A stretch of DNA of 64,000 nt from assembly GCA_016710435.1 (NCBI GenBank), contig JADJVV010000001.1, positions 1,696,501 to 1,760,500 on the forward strand, written 5' to 3'. Shown one piece after another: positions 44,352 through 52,036 of the stretch. Below the pieces are notes generated by a model. That model ran no database searches. It saw only the letters and a program-made list of their open reading frames with translations, and was not told the origin of the DNA. Position numbers and translations under genes: made by a program. The stretch comes from Hyphomicrobiales bacterium (GTDB lineage Bacteria > Pseudomonadota > Alphaproteobacteria > Rhizobiales > Aestuariivirgaceae). Each line of letters begins with the position of its first letter. Position 1 is the first letter of the stretch.

Positions 44352-45272
44352 CTACGGTTTTCCCGCCACGCCCCGGTGGTGGAGATAGTGCTTCACCAGC
44401 GCGCCGCCCGTGAGGCGGAGGTTGTGGGCCGTAGTCTCGCCCATGCGGAAGAGGACGCCCACATAAAGCAGGTCCACGAGAAACAGCTGGCTGATGCGGC
44501 CTTCGAGGAAATCGCCGTGCAGCGGCACCACCTGTTGCGTGGCACCCCATGTGGTGAGACAGACCTGCGCCGCCTCGGCCACGTCGGAATCGAGGTCGCT
44601 GGTGATGGCGATCGTGGTCGCCCCATTCTCCCGCGCCAGCAGCAGCGTTTCCGATACCGTGAGCGTGGTGCCGGTGTGCGAGATGCCCACCACCACATCC
44701 CCGGGTGAAAGTTTTGCCGCGATGATCGTCTGCGTGTAACCATCGCGATAGCTCGCCGCGTCGAAGCCCGCCTTGAGGAACAGATGGGCCGCCTCGTCGC
44801 AGATGGCGGCACCACCGCCCACGCCGACGAAGATGATCTTGCGCGCCTTGCTCAGCGCATCGACAGCCTGTTCCAGGCGTTGCGCATCAAGCATCCGCTG
44901 CGTGCCTTCAAGCCCGGCCACCAGCAAGGACATGAGCTTGCCGCTGGTCTGGATGAGCGAGTCCCCGGCGGCGATCTCGACGGGAATATTGGCGTAGGTG
45001 CCGGGCGGCCTGCTGCCCTCCGCGACGGAGAGCTTGAGATCCGGAAAGCCTTCATAGCCCAGCGCCCGGCTGACGCGGCTGATGGTGGCTTCGCTGACAC
45101 CGAGCTTGCGCCCCAGTTCCGTGATGGAGGAATCCAGTCGCGCCCCCGCATTCTCGCGCAGGAAGTCGGCCACCACGCGCTCCGACTTGCGCAAGCTGCC
45201 ATAGCGTTCCTGGATGCGCTCCAGAAGCGTGCCGCGCGGCGGAACGGTAGGTTCGGAGGTGAGTTCGGTCAT
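44352..45272 (-). CDS. RpiR/MurR-family transcriptional regulator
   Basis: This 306-residue regulator has an N-terminal HTH (SITELGRKLGVSEATISRVSR near residue 54) and a C-terminal SIS domain that binds phosphosugars (IIFVGVGGGAAICDEAAHLF near residue 140, then GDVVVGISHTGTTLTV). It is convergent with the transporter operon and divergent from the dehydrogenase/transaldolase operon, so it is the likely local regulator of the latter. An IolR-like palindrome (GGAA-N5-TTCC) lies upstream of its start. Confidence 0.88.
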   Translation of the reverse strand: MTELTSEPTVPPRGTLLERIQERYGSLRKSERVVADFLRENAGARLDSSITELGRKLGVSEATISRVSRALGYEGFPDLKLSVAEGSRPPGTYANIPVEIAAGDSLIQTSGKLMSLLVAGLEGTQRMLDAQRLEQAVDALSKARKIIFVGVGGGAAICDEAAHLFLKAGFDAASYRDGYTQTIIAAKLSPGDVVVGISHTGTTLTVSETLLLARENGATTIAITSDLDSDVAEAAQVCLTTWGATQQVVPLHGDFLEGRISQLFLVDLLYVGVLFRMGETTAHNLRLTGGALVKHYLHHRGVAGKP

Positions 45273-45645
45273 GGCCGGTGTCTACAGGTGATTGGATAAG
45301 ACCACACTGTCACATCCGGAAAAAAGTTCCACATCAATGATCAGGCGGGGAAGGGCAGGAAGGTTTGCCGCGGGCGTGACAGAAATTTTCAAGAAACGGG
45401 GAAATATCAAGGGGATTCGAGTCCGGCATCCCCAGCCCGCACCCCTGAATGCACTCTCAACCAGATCCTTAAAGAATAAAAAACAATTTCAAAAACAATG
45501 AGATAGAATAGAATAGGCAGGTCGGGAATTCACTTGCGGCGTCCGTCCTTGCTGTCGTGAAGAAAATTTTACTCGACAGCTGCAAAAGCCGATGTTACAG
45601 ACTTTCCACCGCCCATTCCTTGCCGTCAACGGGGTCTTTTACATC
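45273..45645 (+). other. Divergent regulatory region between RpiR gene and dehydrogenase operon
   Basis: This is a 373-base stretch without a credible gene; a 69-codon frame at 45292-45501 has no support. It holds GGAA-N5-TTCC at 45318-45330, GAAATTTTC at 45382-45390, an AT-rich segment at about 45465-45520 and AGAAAATTTT at 45561-45570. The AT-rich part and the palindromes resemble the region before the FGGY kinase. No clear -35/-10 pair could be fixed. Confidence 0.6.
45318..45330. promoter_or_regulatory. Candidate RpiR/IolR-type operator
   Basis: GGAA-AAAAG-TTCC is a perfect half-site palindrome 46 bases upstream of the RpiR start. Rhizobial IolR, also an RpiR-family protein, is reported to bind GGAA-N6-TTCC, so the spacing here is one base shorter. 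Binding by the adjacent regulator is inference. Confidence 0.4.
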
Positions 45646-46632
45646 ATGCCAGCTACAGCCAAACACGCCAACGCACCGCCCCGCGAACTTCTGGAAAAGA
45701 TTTTCCGCACCGCCTACAAAATCCGCGTTTTCGAAACCGAGGGCATCAAGCTTTATCGCCAGGGCCTCATCCGCGGCTACTTCCATCCCTATCTCGGCCA
45801 GGAAGGCATCGCCACCGGCGTGTGTGCGGCCCTTGCCGAGGGTGACATCATCGCCTCCACGCACCGCGGCCACGGCCACTGCATCGCCTGGGGTGCCGAC
45901 GTGAAGAAGATGGTCGCCGAACTCCTGCAGAAGGAAACCGGCTACTGCCGCGGCTACGGCGGCTCCATGCACATCGCCGACATTTCCAAGGGCAACCTCG
46001 GCGCCAATGGCATTGTCGGCGCCGGCACGCCGCTGGGCGTTGGTGCCGCTCTCGCCAACCAGATCAAGGGCAATGATGCCGTCACCGTCACCTTCTCGTC
46101 GGACGGCGGCAGCAACAACGGCACCTTCCTCGAATCCCTCAACCTCGCCGCCATATGGAACCTGTCCTACGTGCTGGTGATCGAGAACAACCACTACGCC
46201 GTCTCGACCCGCATCGAGGACTCGACCCGCGAGCCCGACCTTTACAAGCGCGGCACGGCGATCGGTGTCGAAAGCCATCAGGTCGACGGCAATGATCCGC
46301 TCGCCGTCTATGAGGTGATGCGTGATGCGGTGAAGAAATGCCGCGAAGGCAAGGGCCCCATCCTGATCGAGGCCAAGACCTTCCGCCACATGGGCCACCA
46401 TGTGAACGACCCTGGCAAGTACATGCCGGAAAAGGAACTGGCTCACTACAAGGAACGTGATCCCGTGGACCGCGCCCGCAATGCCCTGAGCGAGATGTCG
46501 GGCATCGAGAAGTCGCAGATCGACGCCATCGAGGAAGAGATCCGCAAGGAATTCGAGGACGCCGTGGAATTCTCCAAGGCCAGCCGCGAGATCACGCTCG
46601 CCGAATTCCAGCAGTTCATCGACAACTACTGA
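45646..46632 (+). CDS. Thiamine-diphosphate dehydrogenase E1 alpha subunit (acetoin/pyruvate dehydrogenase type)
   Basis: This 328-residue E1 alpha subunit has the family blocks GYFHPYLGQEGIATGVCAAL, HRGHGHCIAWG, YCRGYGGSMHIAD and NHYAVSTRIED. The thiamine-diphosphate motif normally reads GDG...N; here it is S152-D153-G154 followed by NLAAIWNLSYVLVIENN, a Gly-to-Ser change at the first position. With the beta subunit it would decarboxylate a 2-oxoacid or cleave an acetoin-like 2-hydroxyketone and pass the acyl group to lipoate. I start at 45646; the frame is open upstream to 45592. It heads a tight six-gene operon. Confidence 0.87.
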   Translation: MPATAKHANAPPRELLEKIFRTAYKIRVFETEGIKLYRQGLIRGYFHPYLGQEGIATGVCAALAEGDIIASTHRGHGHCIAWGADVKKMVAELLQKETGYCRGYGGSMHIADISKGNLGANGIVGAGTPLGVGAALANQIKGNDAVTVTFSSDGGSNNGTFLESLNLAAIWNLSYVLVIENNHYAVSTRIEDSTREPDLYKRGTAIGVESHQVDGNDPLAVYEVMRDAVKKCREGKGPILIEAKTFRHMGHHVNDPGKYMPEKELAHYKERDPVDRARNALSEMSGIEKSQIDAIEEEIRKEFEDAVEFSKASREITLAEFQQFIDNY

Positions 46633-46653
46633 GCGCAAGAGAAAGCAACGACA

Positions 46654-47658
46654 ATGACACGCGAAATCATGTACCGCGACGCGCTCCGGGAAGCGATCGA
46701 TGAAGAGATGGCAGCAAACCCGCTTGTCTTCATCATCGGCGAAGGCATCGCTGAACGCGGGGGTTCCTACAAGGTGACGGAAGGCCTGCTGACCAAGTAT
46801 GGTGCCAAGCGCGTGCGCGATACACCCATCGCCGAAGCCGGCATGATTGGCGTCGGCGTGGGGGCGGCCATCGCGGGCGCCCGTCCCATCGTCGAAATCC
46901 TCTACGTCGACTTCGCCATGCTCGGCATGGACATGCTGGTGAACCAGGCCGCCAAGTTCCGCCTGATGACGGGCGGCAATGGCCGTGTGCCCTTCATCAT
47001 GCGCACGCAGGGCGGCACGGGCGGCGGTGTCGCGGCCCAGCATTCGCAGAGCCTTGAAGCCCTGTTCTATCATATCCCGGGGCTGAAGGTGGTGATGCCC
47101 TCGCAGCCGGCCGACGCCAAGGGCCTGCTCAAGTATGCCCTGCGCCAGGAAGACCCCGTGATCTTCCTTGAACACAAGCACCTCTACATGACCAAGGGCC
47201 CGGTGCCCGAGGGTGAATATGTGATCGAGTTCGGCAAGGCCGACATCAAGCGTCCCGGCAACGACGTCACCCTCATCGCCTGGTCCAACATGGTGCCGCG
47301 CACGCTGGAAGCCGCAGCCAGGCTCGCCGAAGAAGGGATCGATGTTGAAGTGATCGATCCCCGCACATTGGTGCCGCTCGACAAGGAAGCGATCCTCGCC
47401 TCCGTTGCCAAGACCAACCGCGTGGTGATCGTGCAGGAGGCTGTGCGCCGCGGCGGTGTTGCCTCCGACATCGCCTCCATCATCCAGGAAGAAGCCTTCT
47501 ACAGCCTCGATGCCCCCATCGAGATCGTCGCCGGCCTCAACATCCCCATCCCCTTCAATCTCGAACTGGAAAAGGCCAGCGTGCCACAGGTGCCGGACAT
47601 CATGTCCGCCGTTCGCCGCACGCTCCATCTCCAGCCCCGCGCCATTGCAGCACAATAA
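46654..47658 (+). CDS. Dehydrogenase E1 beta subunit (transketolase-like)
   Basis: This 334-residue E1 beta subunit starts MTREIMYRDALREAIDEEM and has VFIIGEGIAERGGSYKVTEGL (Glu for thiamine activation), FRLMTGGNGRVPFIMRTQGG and the C-terminal transketolase domain (VEVIDPRTLVPLDKEAI). Length and motifs fit AcoB/PdhB. It lies 21 bases after the alpha subunit. Its product and the alpha subunit form an alpha2beta2 E1 that works with the lipoyl protein encoded two genes downstream. Confidence 0.9.
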   Translation: MTREIMYRDALREAIDEEMAANPLVFIIGEGIAERGGSYKVTEGLLTKYGAKRVRDTPIAEAGMIGVGVGAAIAGARPIVEILYVDFAMLGMDMLVNQAAKFRLMTGGNGRVPFIMRTQGGTGGGVAAQHSQSLEALFYHIPGLKVVMPSQPADAKGLLKYALRQEDPVIFLEHKHLYMTKGPVPEGEYVIEFGKADIKRPGNDVTLIAWSNMVPRTLEAAARLAEEGIDVEVIDPRTLVPLDKEAILASVAKTNRVVIVQEAVRRGGVASDIASIIQEEAFYSLDAPIEIVAGLNIPIPFNLELEKASVPQVPDIMSAVRRTLHLQPRAIAAQ

Positions 47659-47691
47659 GTCAACGCACCCTCGCAAGAATTGAGAACGATC

Positions 47692-48909
47692 ATGTCCCTT
47701 CATGTCCTCGAGAAGCTCGCCGCCACCAATCCCGAATGTGAAATCTGGTGGGATTCCTCGCCGCTGGTTTATGCCGGCTGGAAGGAAAAGATGATCAAGG
47801 ATGCCCCGCCCGAGAAGAAGCAGGCGTGGACCGAACAGCTCACGCGCCTTTTCGACGAGGACACGGTGAAGTCCAGGGGCACCATGGGTTTCCGCGGCGT
47901 CACCACCAACCCGCCGCTGTCTCTGCAGGCCATCCAGGCGAACCCCGGCTTCTGGGCCGGCGAAATCCGCAAGATCGCGGCAAAGCATGACCGGAACGAC
48001 GTCGAAGGCATCTACTGGGAAACCTATCTCGACGTGGTGCGCCGTGGCGCTGACCTGATCCGCAAGGTCTATGACACATCGAAGGGCAAATACGGTTTCG
48101 TCTCGGGCCAGGTCGATCCGCGCTTCGTGACCGAAGGCGAGATCATGCTGGCCCAGGGCCTCCAACTGGCAGCGATCGCACCCAACGTCATGGTGAAGAT
48201 TCCCGGCTCCAAGGAGGGCTACGAGGTGATCGAGGAGTTGACCGCGCGCGGCATCTCCACCAACAACACCACCTCCTTCACGGTTCCCCAATATGTCGCC
48301 TGCATGAACGCCGTCTCGCGCGGCCTGGAACGGGCGAAAAAGGCGGGCATTGACCTGAAGAGCTGGCGCTCGGTCATCACCCACATGTCGGCGCGCCTCG
48401 GCAACGTCGGCGATCTCAAGGCCCAGGCCGATGCACGCGGCATCGCGCTCTCGCCCGATGACATCCTCCACGGCGAGATGGCCGTGATGAAGCGCGCCTA
48501 TTTCCACGGCAAGAACACCGGCCACCCCAGCAAGATGCTGCAGTGTTCCATGCGCGTCACCGATGCCGGACCCGGCGGCAAGGCTTCGTCCGGGCACATC
48601 TCGCAAATTGCCGGTGGCGACTTCGTCTACACCTGTCCGCCCGGATACATCGCCCAGCTGATGCAGGCGGAAGACAGGCTGCCCGTCTTCGATGCCAATG
48701 CCATCAATGAGGAAGCGCCGAAGGAAGTGATCGCCAAGCTGATGCGCATTCCCTATTTCCGCCAGGCCTACGAGTTCGACGGCATGAAGCCCGAGGAATT
48801 CTCGCGCTTCGGCGCCTTTGCTGCCACGGCGACGGAGTTCGCCGGTGCCACGCGCAAGACCGTGGATTTCGTGGCCCAGGCCGTCGAAGCCAGCCAGCAA
48901 GCCGCCTGA
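47692..48909 (+). CDS. Oversized transaldolase-family protein
   Basis: This 405-residue protein has the transaldolase blocks GVTTNPPLSL near residue 67 and NVMVKIPGSKEG, with Lys169 as the presumed Schiff-base lysine, and ends with KTVDFVAQAVEASQQAA. Standard transaldolases are about 220 (FSA-type) or 320 residues, so this is a long, distinct branch with an N-terminal segment (CEIWWDSSPLVYAGWKEKM) I do not recognise. It is placed between E1 beta and the E2-like gene, an unusual position. Aldol cleavage or transfer of a three-carbon unit is likely; the true substrate is unknown. Start ATG 47692; a TTG at 47680 is also in frame. Confidence 0.82.
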   Translation: MSLHVLEKLAATNPECEIWWDSSPLVYAGWKEKMIKDAPPEKKQAWTEQLTRLFDEDTVKSRGTMGFRGVTTNPPLSLQAIQANPGFWAGEIRKIAAKHDRNDVEGIYWETYLDVVRRGADLIRKVYDTSKGKYGFVSGQVDPRFVTEGEIMLAQGLQLAAIAPNVMVKIPGSKEGYEVIEELTARGISTNNTTSFTVPQYVACMNAVSRGLERAKKAGIDLKSWRSVITHMSARLGNVGDLKAQADARGIALSPDDILHGEMAVMKRAYFHGKNTGHPSKMLQCSMRVTDAGPGGKASSGHISQIAGGDFVYTCPPGYIAQLMQAEDRLPVFDANAINEEAPKEVIAKLMRIPYFRQAYEFDGMKPEEFSRFGAFAATATEFAGATRKTVDFVAQAVEASQQAA

Positions 48910-48923
48910 GGAGAACGCAGACC

Positions 48924-50222
48924 ATGGCTCGCCCCATTCTGATGCCGCAGGTCGGACAGGACCTGACTGAAGGCAAGCTCGTCACCCTCAAGGTCAAGGT
49001 GGGCGACAAGGTGAAGAAGGGCGACATTGTCGCCGAGGTGGAATCCGAAAAGGCCACGTTTGACGTGGAGAGCTTCGAAACCGGAACGATACTCGAGATC
49101 CGTCACAGGGAAGGCGACACGGCGACCGTCTTGCAGCCGCTCATGCTGGTGGGTGACGAAGGTGAAAAACTCGTGCTCCCCGCCACGGAAACCGTGTCAG
49201 CCGCTGCGCCAGCTTCCGCATCGATGAACGTGTCCGCCGCCGGGTCCTCGGGGGTCTCCCTGCCCGCAGGACCTGGCGCGGGCCGTTCATCGCCCTTGGC
49301 CCGCAGGCTTGCCAGCGAGGCGGGCCTGGATATTCGCCAGATTCCGGGAACGGGGCCCGGTGGCGCGGTCGTCATGAAGGACGTCGAATCCTATCGCCAC
49401 ACCGCACCGGGCGAAGCGAGGGTGCTGAATTTCCCGTCCACCACAGCCTCTGCTGCTGGCGGTGCCCAAGGCATCAAGTCGCTGCAGCCGGGGCAAGGCG
49501 ACCCCGTTCTGTTCATCCACGGTTTCGGGGCGGACCTGTCGTCGTGGCGGCCTTTCGTGCTGCTGATGAACGTGAAGAACCCGCTTCTCGCATTGGACCT
49601 GCCCGGACATGGCATCAGCCAGGCCGCAACGGCATCGAGTTTTGACGGCATCGTGAGCCATGTGCGCGGCCAACTGGAAGCGGCGGGACTGACGCGGCTT
49701 CATCTCATCGGCCATTCGCTGGGAGCAGCGGTCGCAACGGAACTTGCGGGTGGCGGCACACTGGACGTGCGTTCGCTCACGCTCATGTCACCGGCGGGCC
49801 TCGGACCCAAGGTGAACGGGGATTTTGTGGAAGGCTTTCTGTCGGCCCAAATGGAAGCGCCGTTGCGCGCCTGGCTCGACGTGCTGGTTCACGATGCGGC
49901 CAAGCTGCCGGGCGCACTTCTCCGGGCCACGCTCGCGGGCCGCGACGGCACAAGCCTCGCCGCCCAGCAGGCCCGGATTGCTGCCGCCGTCTTCGCAGGC
50001 TCCACGCAGCTGTTTTCCATCCGCCATGCGCTGCAGCGCTACGAGGGACCGGTTCGCATGATCGTCGGCATGAACGACCACATCATCCCGCCGGACAACG
50101 CTGTTGCGCTGCCGGCCCATGTCGCAGTGCACCGCCTGCCCCAGGTTGGCCATCTGCCGCAGTTGGAGGCTGCCCCCCTTGTTGCGCGCCTGGCCAGCGA
50201 AAACATCCGCAGCGCCGGGTGA
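48924..50222 (+). CDS. Lipoyl-E2-like protein with alpha/beta-hydrolase in place of the acyltransferase (AcoC-like)
   Basis: This 432-residue protein has a lipoyl domain (lipoyl Lys43 in VESEKATFDVES), an Ala/Ser-rich linker, an E1/E3-binding domain (PLARRLASEAGLDI and GTGPGGAVVMKD) and then an alpha/beta-hydrolase with LFIHGFGADLSSW, nucleophile Ser265 in GHSLGA, and a late His in VGHLPQLEAAP. The usual 2-oxoacid E2 catalytic domain with HxxxDG is absent. The same layout is known from AcoC of acetoin dehydrogenase. It would accept the acyl group from E1 on lipoate. No E3 gene is adjacent. Confidence 0.88.
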   Translation: MARPILMPQVGQDLTEGKLVTLKVKVGDKVKKGDIVAEVESEKATFDVESFETGTILEIRHREGDTATVLQPLMLVGDEGEKLVLPATETVSAAAPASASMNVSAAGSSGVSLPAGPGAGRSSPLARRLASEAGLDIRQIPGTGPGGAVVMKDVESYRHTAPGEARVLNFPSTTASAAGGAQGIKSLQPGQGDPVLFIHGFGADLSSWRPFVLLMNVKNPLLALDLPGHGISQAATASSFDGIVSHVRGQLEAAGLTRLHLIGHSLGAAVATELAGGGTLDVRSLTLMSPAGLGPKVNGDFVEGFLSAQMEAPLRAWLDVLVHDAAKLPGALLRATLAGRDGTSLAAQQARIAAAVFAGSTQLFSIRHALQRYEGPVRMIVGMNDHIIPPDNAVALPAHVAVHRLPQVGHLPQLEAAPLVARLASENIRSAG

Positions 50223-50282
50223 TCCCGTTGCGGGTCCGCGTGCCACTCGCTATGTCCCTCCGCGATGAAAGGCACTGACGGA

Positions 50283-50957
50283 ATGGCAATGCGCGGCACC
50301 CTGATCTTCGATCTCGACGGGACGCTGGTGGACAGTGCGGGCGACATCGCGGGCTCGCTCGACACCTTGATGCAGGAGCAGGGGCTTGCTCCCTTCGGTC
50401 TCGAACAGGGCCGCAAGCTCATCGGCCACGGCATCGCCAATCTTGTGAGGGGTGCCCTCAAGCTGCGTGGCGTGACGGATATTGAGGAGGCCGCTCCCAA
50501 GCTCACCGCCCGCTTTACCGAAATCTACGGCGCGCGCCTCACCCGCATCACAAGACCCTACCAGGGTGTAGAGGACACGCTCGCGCATCTTGCCCACGAG
50601 GGCTGGCGCATGGGCATCTGCACCAACAAGCGCGAGGCCTTCGCCCGGCAGATCGTGGTGGATTTGAAGCTCACACCCTTCATCGCCTTCACCAGCGGCC
50701 CCGACACCTTCAATGTCGCCAAGCCCGACCCGCGCCAGTTGCTTGAAACCGCGAAGGCCGTGAATGGCGGCTCGCCGTTGGTCTTTGTGGGCGACTCGGA
50801 GGTGGACGTGGAGACGGCCAAGGCCGCCGGCTGCCCGGTCATCGCCATGGCCTACGGTTACACAAAAATTCCCTTGGCCGACCTGGCGCCCGACGCCATT
50901 CTTGGAAACTTTCCCGAAATCCCGGCGGCGCTCGGCCGCATTCTCGCCCTAGCCTGA
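50283..50957 (+). CDS. HAD-superfamily phosphatase (phosphoglycolate-phosphatase-like)
   Basis: This protein of about 224 residues has the HAD nucleophile motif LIFDLDGTLVDSAG at its N-terminus, motif II ICTNKREAFA, Lys in VAKPDPRQLLETA and motif IV FVGDSEVDVETAKAAG. It fits the Gph branch that dephosphorylates phosphoglycolate or small sugar phosphates. The start is uncertain: 50265, 50283 and 50289 are all in-frame ATGs, and AAAGG lies ten bases before 50283. In this operon it could remove phosphate from a dead-end sugar phosphate or product. Confidence 0.82.
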   Translation: MAMRGTLIFDLDGTLVDSAGDIAGSLDTLMQEQGLAPFGLEQGRKLIGHGIANLVRGALKLRGVTDIEEAAPKLTARFTEIYGARLTRITRPYQGVEDTLAHLAHEGWRMGICTNKREAFARQIVVDLKLTPFIAFTSGPDTFNVAKPDPRQLLETAKAVNGGSPLVFVGDSEVDVETAKAAGCPVIAMAYGYTKIPLADLAPDAILGNFPEIPAALGRILALA

Positions 50958-50966
50958 GGACACGTC

Positions 50967-51893
50967 ATGCCGCTTCGCCTCTCCCTCAACGTCAATCCGC
51001 TGGTCAATCGCTTCGCCGATGTGGACGACCTCTGCGATACCATCGCCCAGAAGATCCGGGCGGGTTACATCCAGCTCAATCCCGAATTCCTCAACCCGTC
51101 ATGGCCCTCGGCGGTGATTGCCAAGCGTGAGCGCCAGTTTCGCGCCGCCTTCGCCCGCAACGCCATGCGCGCCACCTCGGTGATGACCTCCACCTATACG
51201 CGCCTGAACCACATGGGCCATCCGGACCCGGACGTGCGCCGCTACTACGTGAACTGGTTCAAGACGCTGGCCGACATCGCGGGTGCCATCGGGGCCGACT
51301 CCATGGGCTCGCAGTTCGCCATCTTCACGCAGAAGGACTACAACGACCCCAAGCGCCGCGAGGAACTGATCGACATCGTCATTGATTGCTGGCGGGAGGT
51401 TGCGGAACACGCCAAGGCAGCGGGCCTCAAATACGTGTTCTGGGAGCCCATGTCCGTGGGCCGCGAATTCGGCCACACGATTGAAGAGTGCCGCCGCTTC
51501 GACAAGCGCCTCGCCGATGCGAAGCTCGCTCTTCCCTTCCGCATGATCGTCGACATCGACCACGGCGACGTGACGTCATCGAACCCCGCCGACACGGACC
51601 CCTATGCCTGGGCCGCGGCCTTCCCGGTGGAAAGTCCCATCATCCATGTGAAGCAGTCATCCATGAACAAGGGCGGTCACTGGCCCTTCACCGCCCAGCA
51701 CAACAAGGATGGCCGCATCCAGCCGGCCAAGCTCATCGAGACGGTGAAGAACGCCGGCGGCACCGATACGGAAATCTGCATGGAACTCTCCTTCCGCGAA
51801 CGCGAGCCCACCGACAGCACTGTCGTGGACGCCATCCGCGAGTCCGTCGCCTTCTGGGAGCCGCACATCGATACCGGGTTCAACGGGCGCTGA
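50967..51893 (+). CDS. EryC-like TIM-barrel tetrulose-phosphate isomerase/epimerase
   Basis: This 308-residue xylose-isomerase-like TIM barrel has metal-site candidates Glu in FWEPMSVGREFG, Asp/His in MIVDIDHGDVTS, His in IIHVKQSS and Glu in ICMELSFREREP. It resembles Brucella EryC and L-erythrulose-1-phosphate 3-epimerases of tetritol pathways, from memory of those sequences. If so, the operon handles a four-carbon ketose phosphate at some stage. It begins nine bases after the HAD gene and ends the operon. Confidence 0.75.
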   Translation: MPLRLSLNVNPLVNRFADVDDLCDTIAQKIRAGYIQLNPEFLNPSWPSAVIAKRERQFRAAFARNAMRATSVMTSTYTRLNHMGHPDPDVRRYYVNWFKTLADIAGAIGADSMGSQFAIFTQKDYNDPKRREELIDIVIDCWREVAEHAKAAGLKYVFWEPMSVGREFGHTIEECRRFDKRLADAKLALPFRMIVDIDHGDVTSSNPADTDPYAWAAAFPVESPIIHVKQSSMNKGGHWPFTAQHNKDGRIQPAKLIETVKNAGGTDTEICMELSFREREPTDSTVVDAIRESVAFWEPHIDTGFNGR

Positions 51894-51925
51894 CGGTCCG
51901 CCCGCCTTCTCCAAAACCTCATCCT

Positions 51926-52004
51926 TTGCAACATTGTGCGCTGCACCGGGCAAGTCCTTGATAATGTTGCGCTGCAAGAACTGACATGCGCCTCTCAGTT
52001 CTTG
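51926..52004 (+). promoter_or_regulatory. Nested inverted repeats upstream of the LacI gene (candidate operators)
   Basis: Two dyads lie in the 143-base gap. GCAACATT (51928-51935) pairs with AATGTTGC (51963-51970), where TTGC-GCT-GCAA at 51967-51977 is also a small LacI-like palindrome. CAAGAACTGA (51975-51984) pairs perfectly over 10 bp with TCAGTTCTTG (51995-52004). They precede a LacI-xylB-xylA operon and would allow looped or two-site repression. Confidence 0.5.
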
Positions 52005-52036
52005 ACAAAATCCCGTCCATGGGATTCAACTCTCCC

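Noticed and set aside
45292..45501. Small gene between the RpiR gene and E1 alpha
   Set aside because: The 69-codon frame starts in the RpiR promoter region, is Lys/Arg-rich at random and has no convincing ribosome site.
45595..48900. A 1101-codon open frame on the minus strand
   Set aside because: It is the mirror of the E1 alpha, E1 beta and transaldolase genes, which have clear family motifs. High GC and C/G-ending codons keep the antisense frame free of stops.
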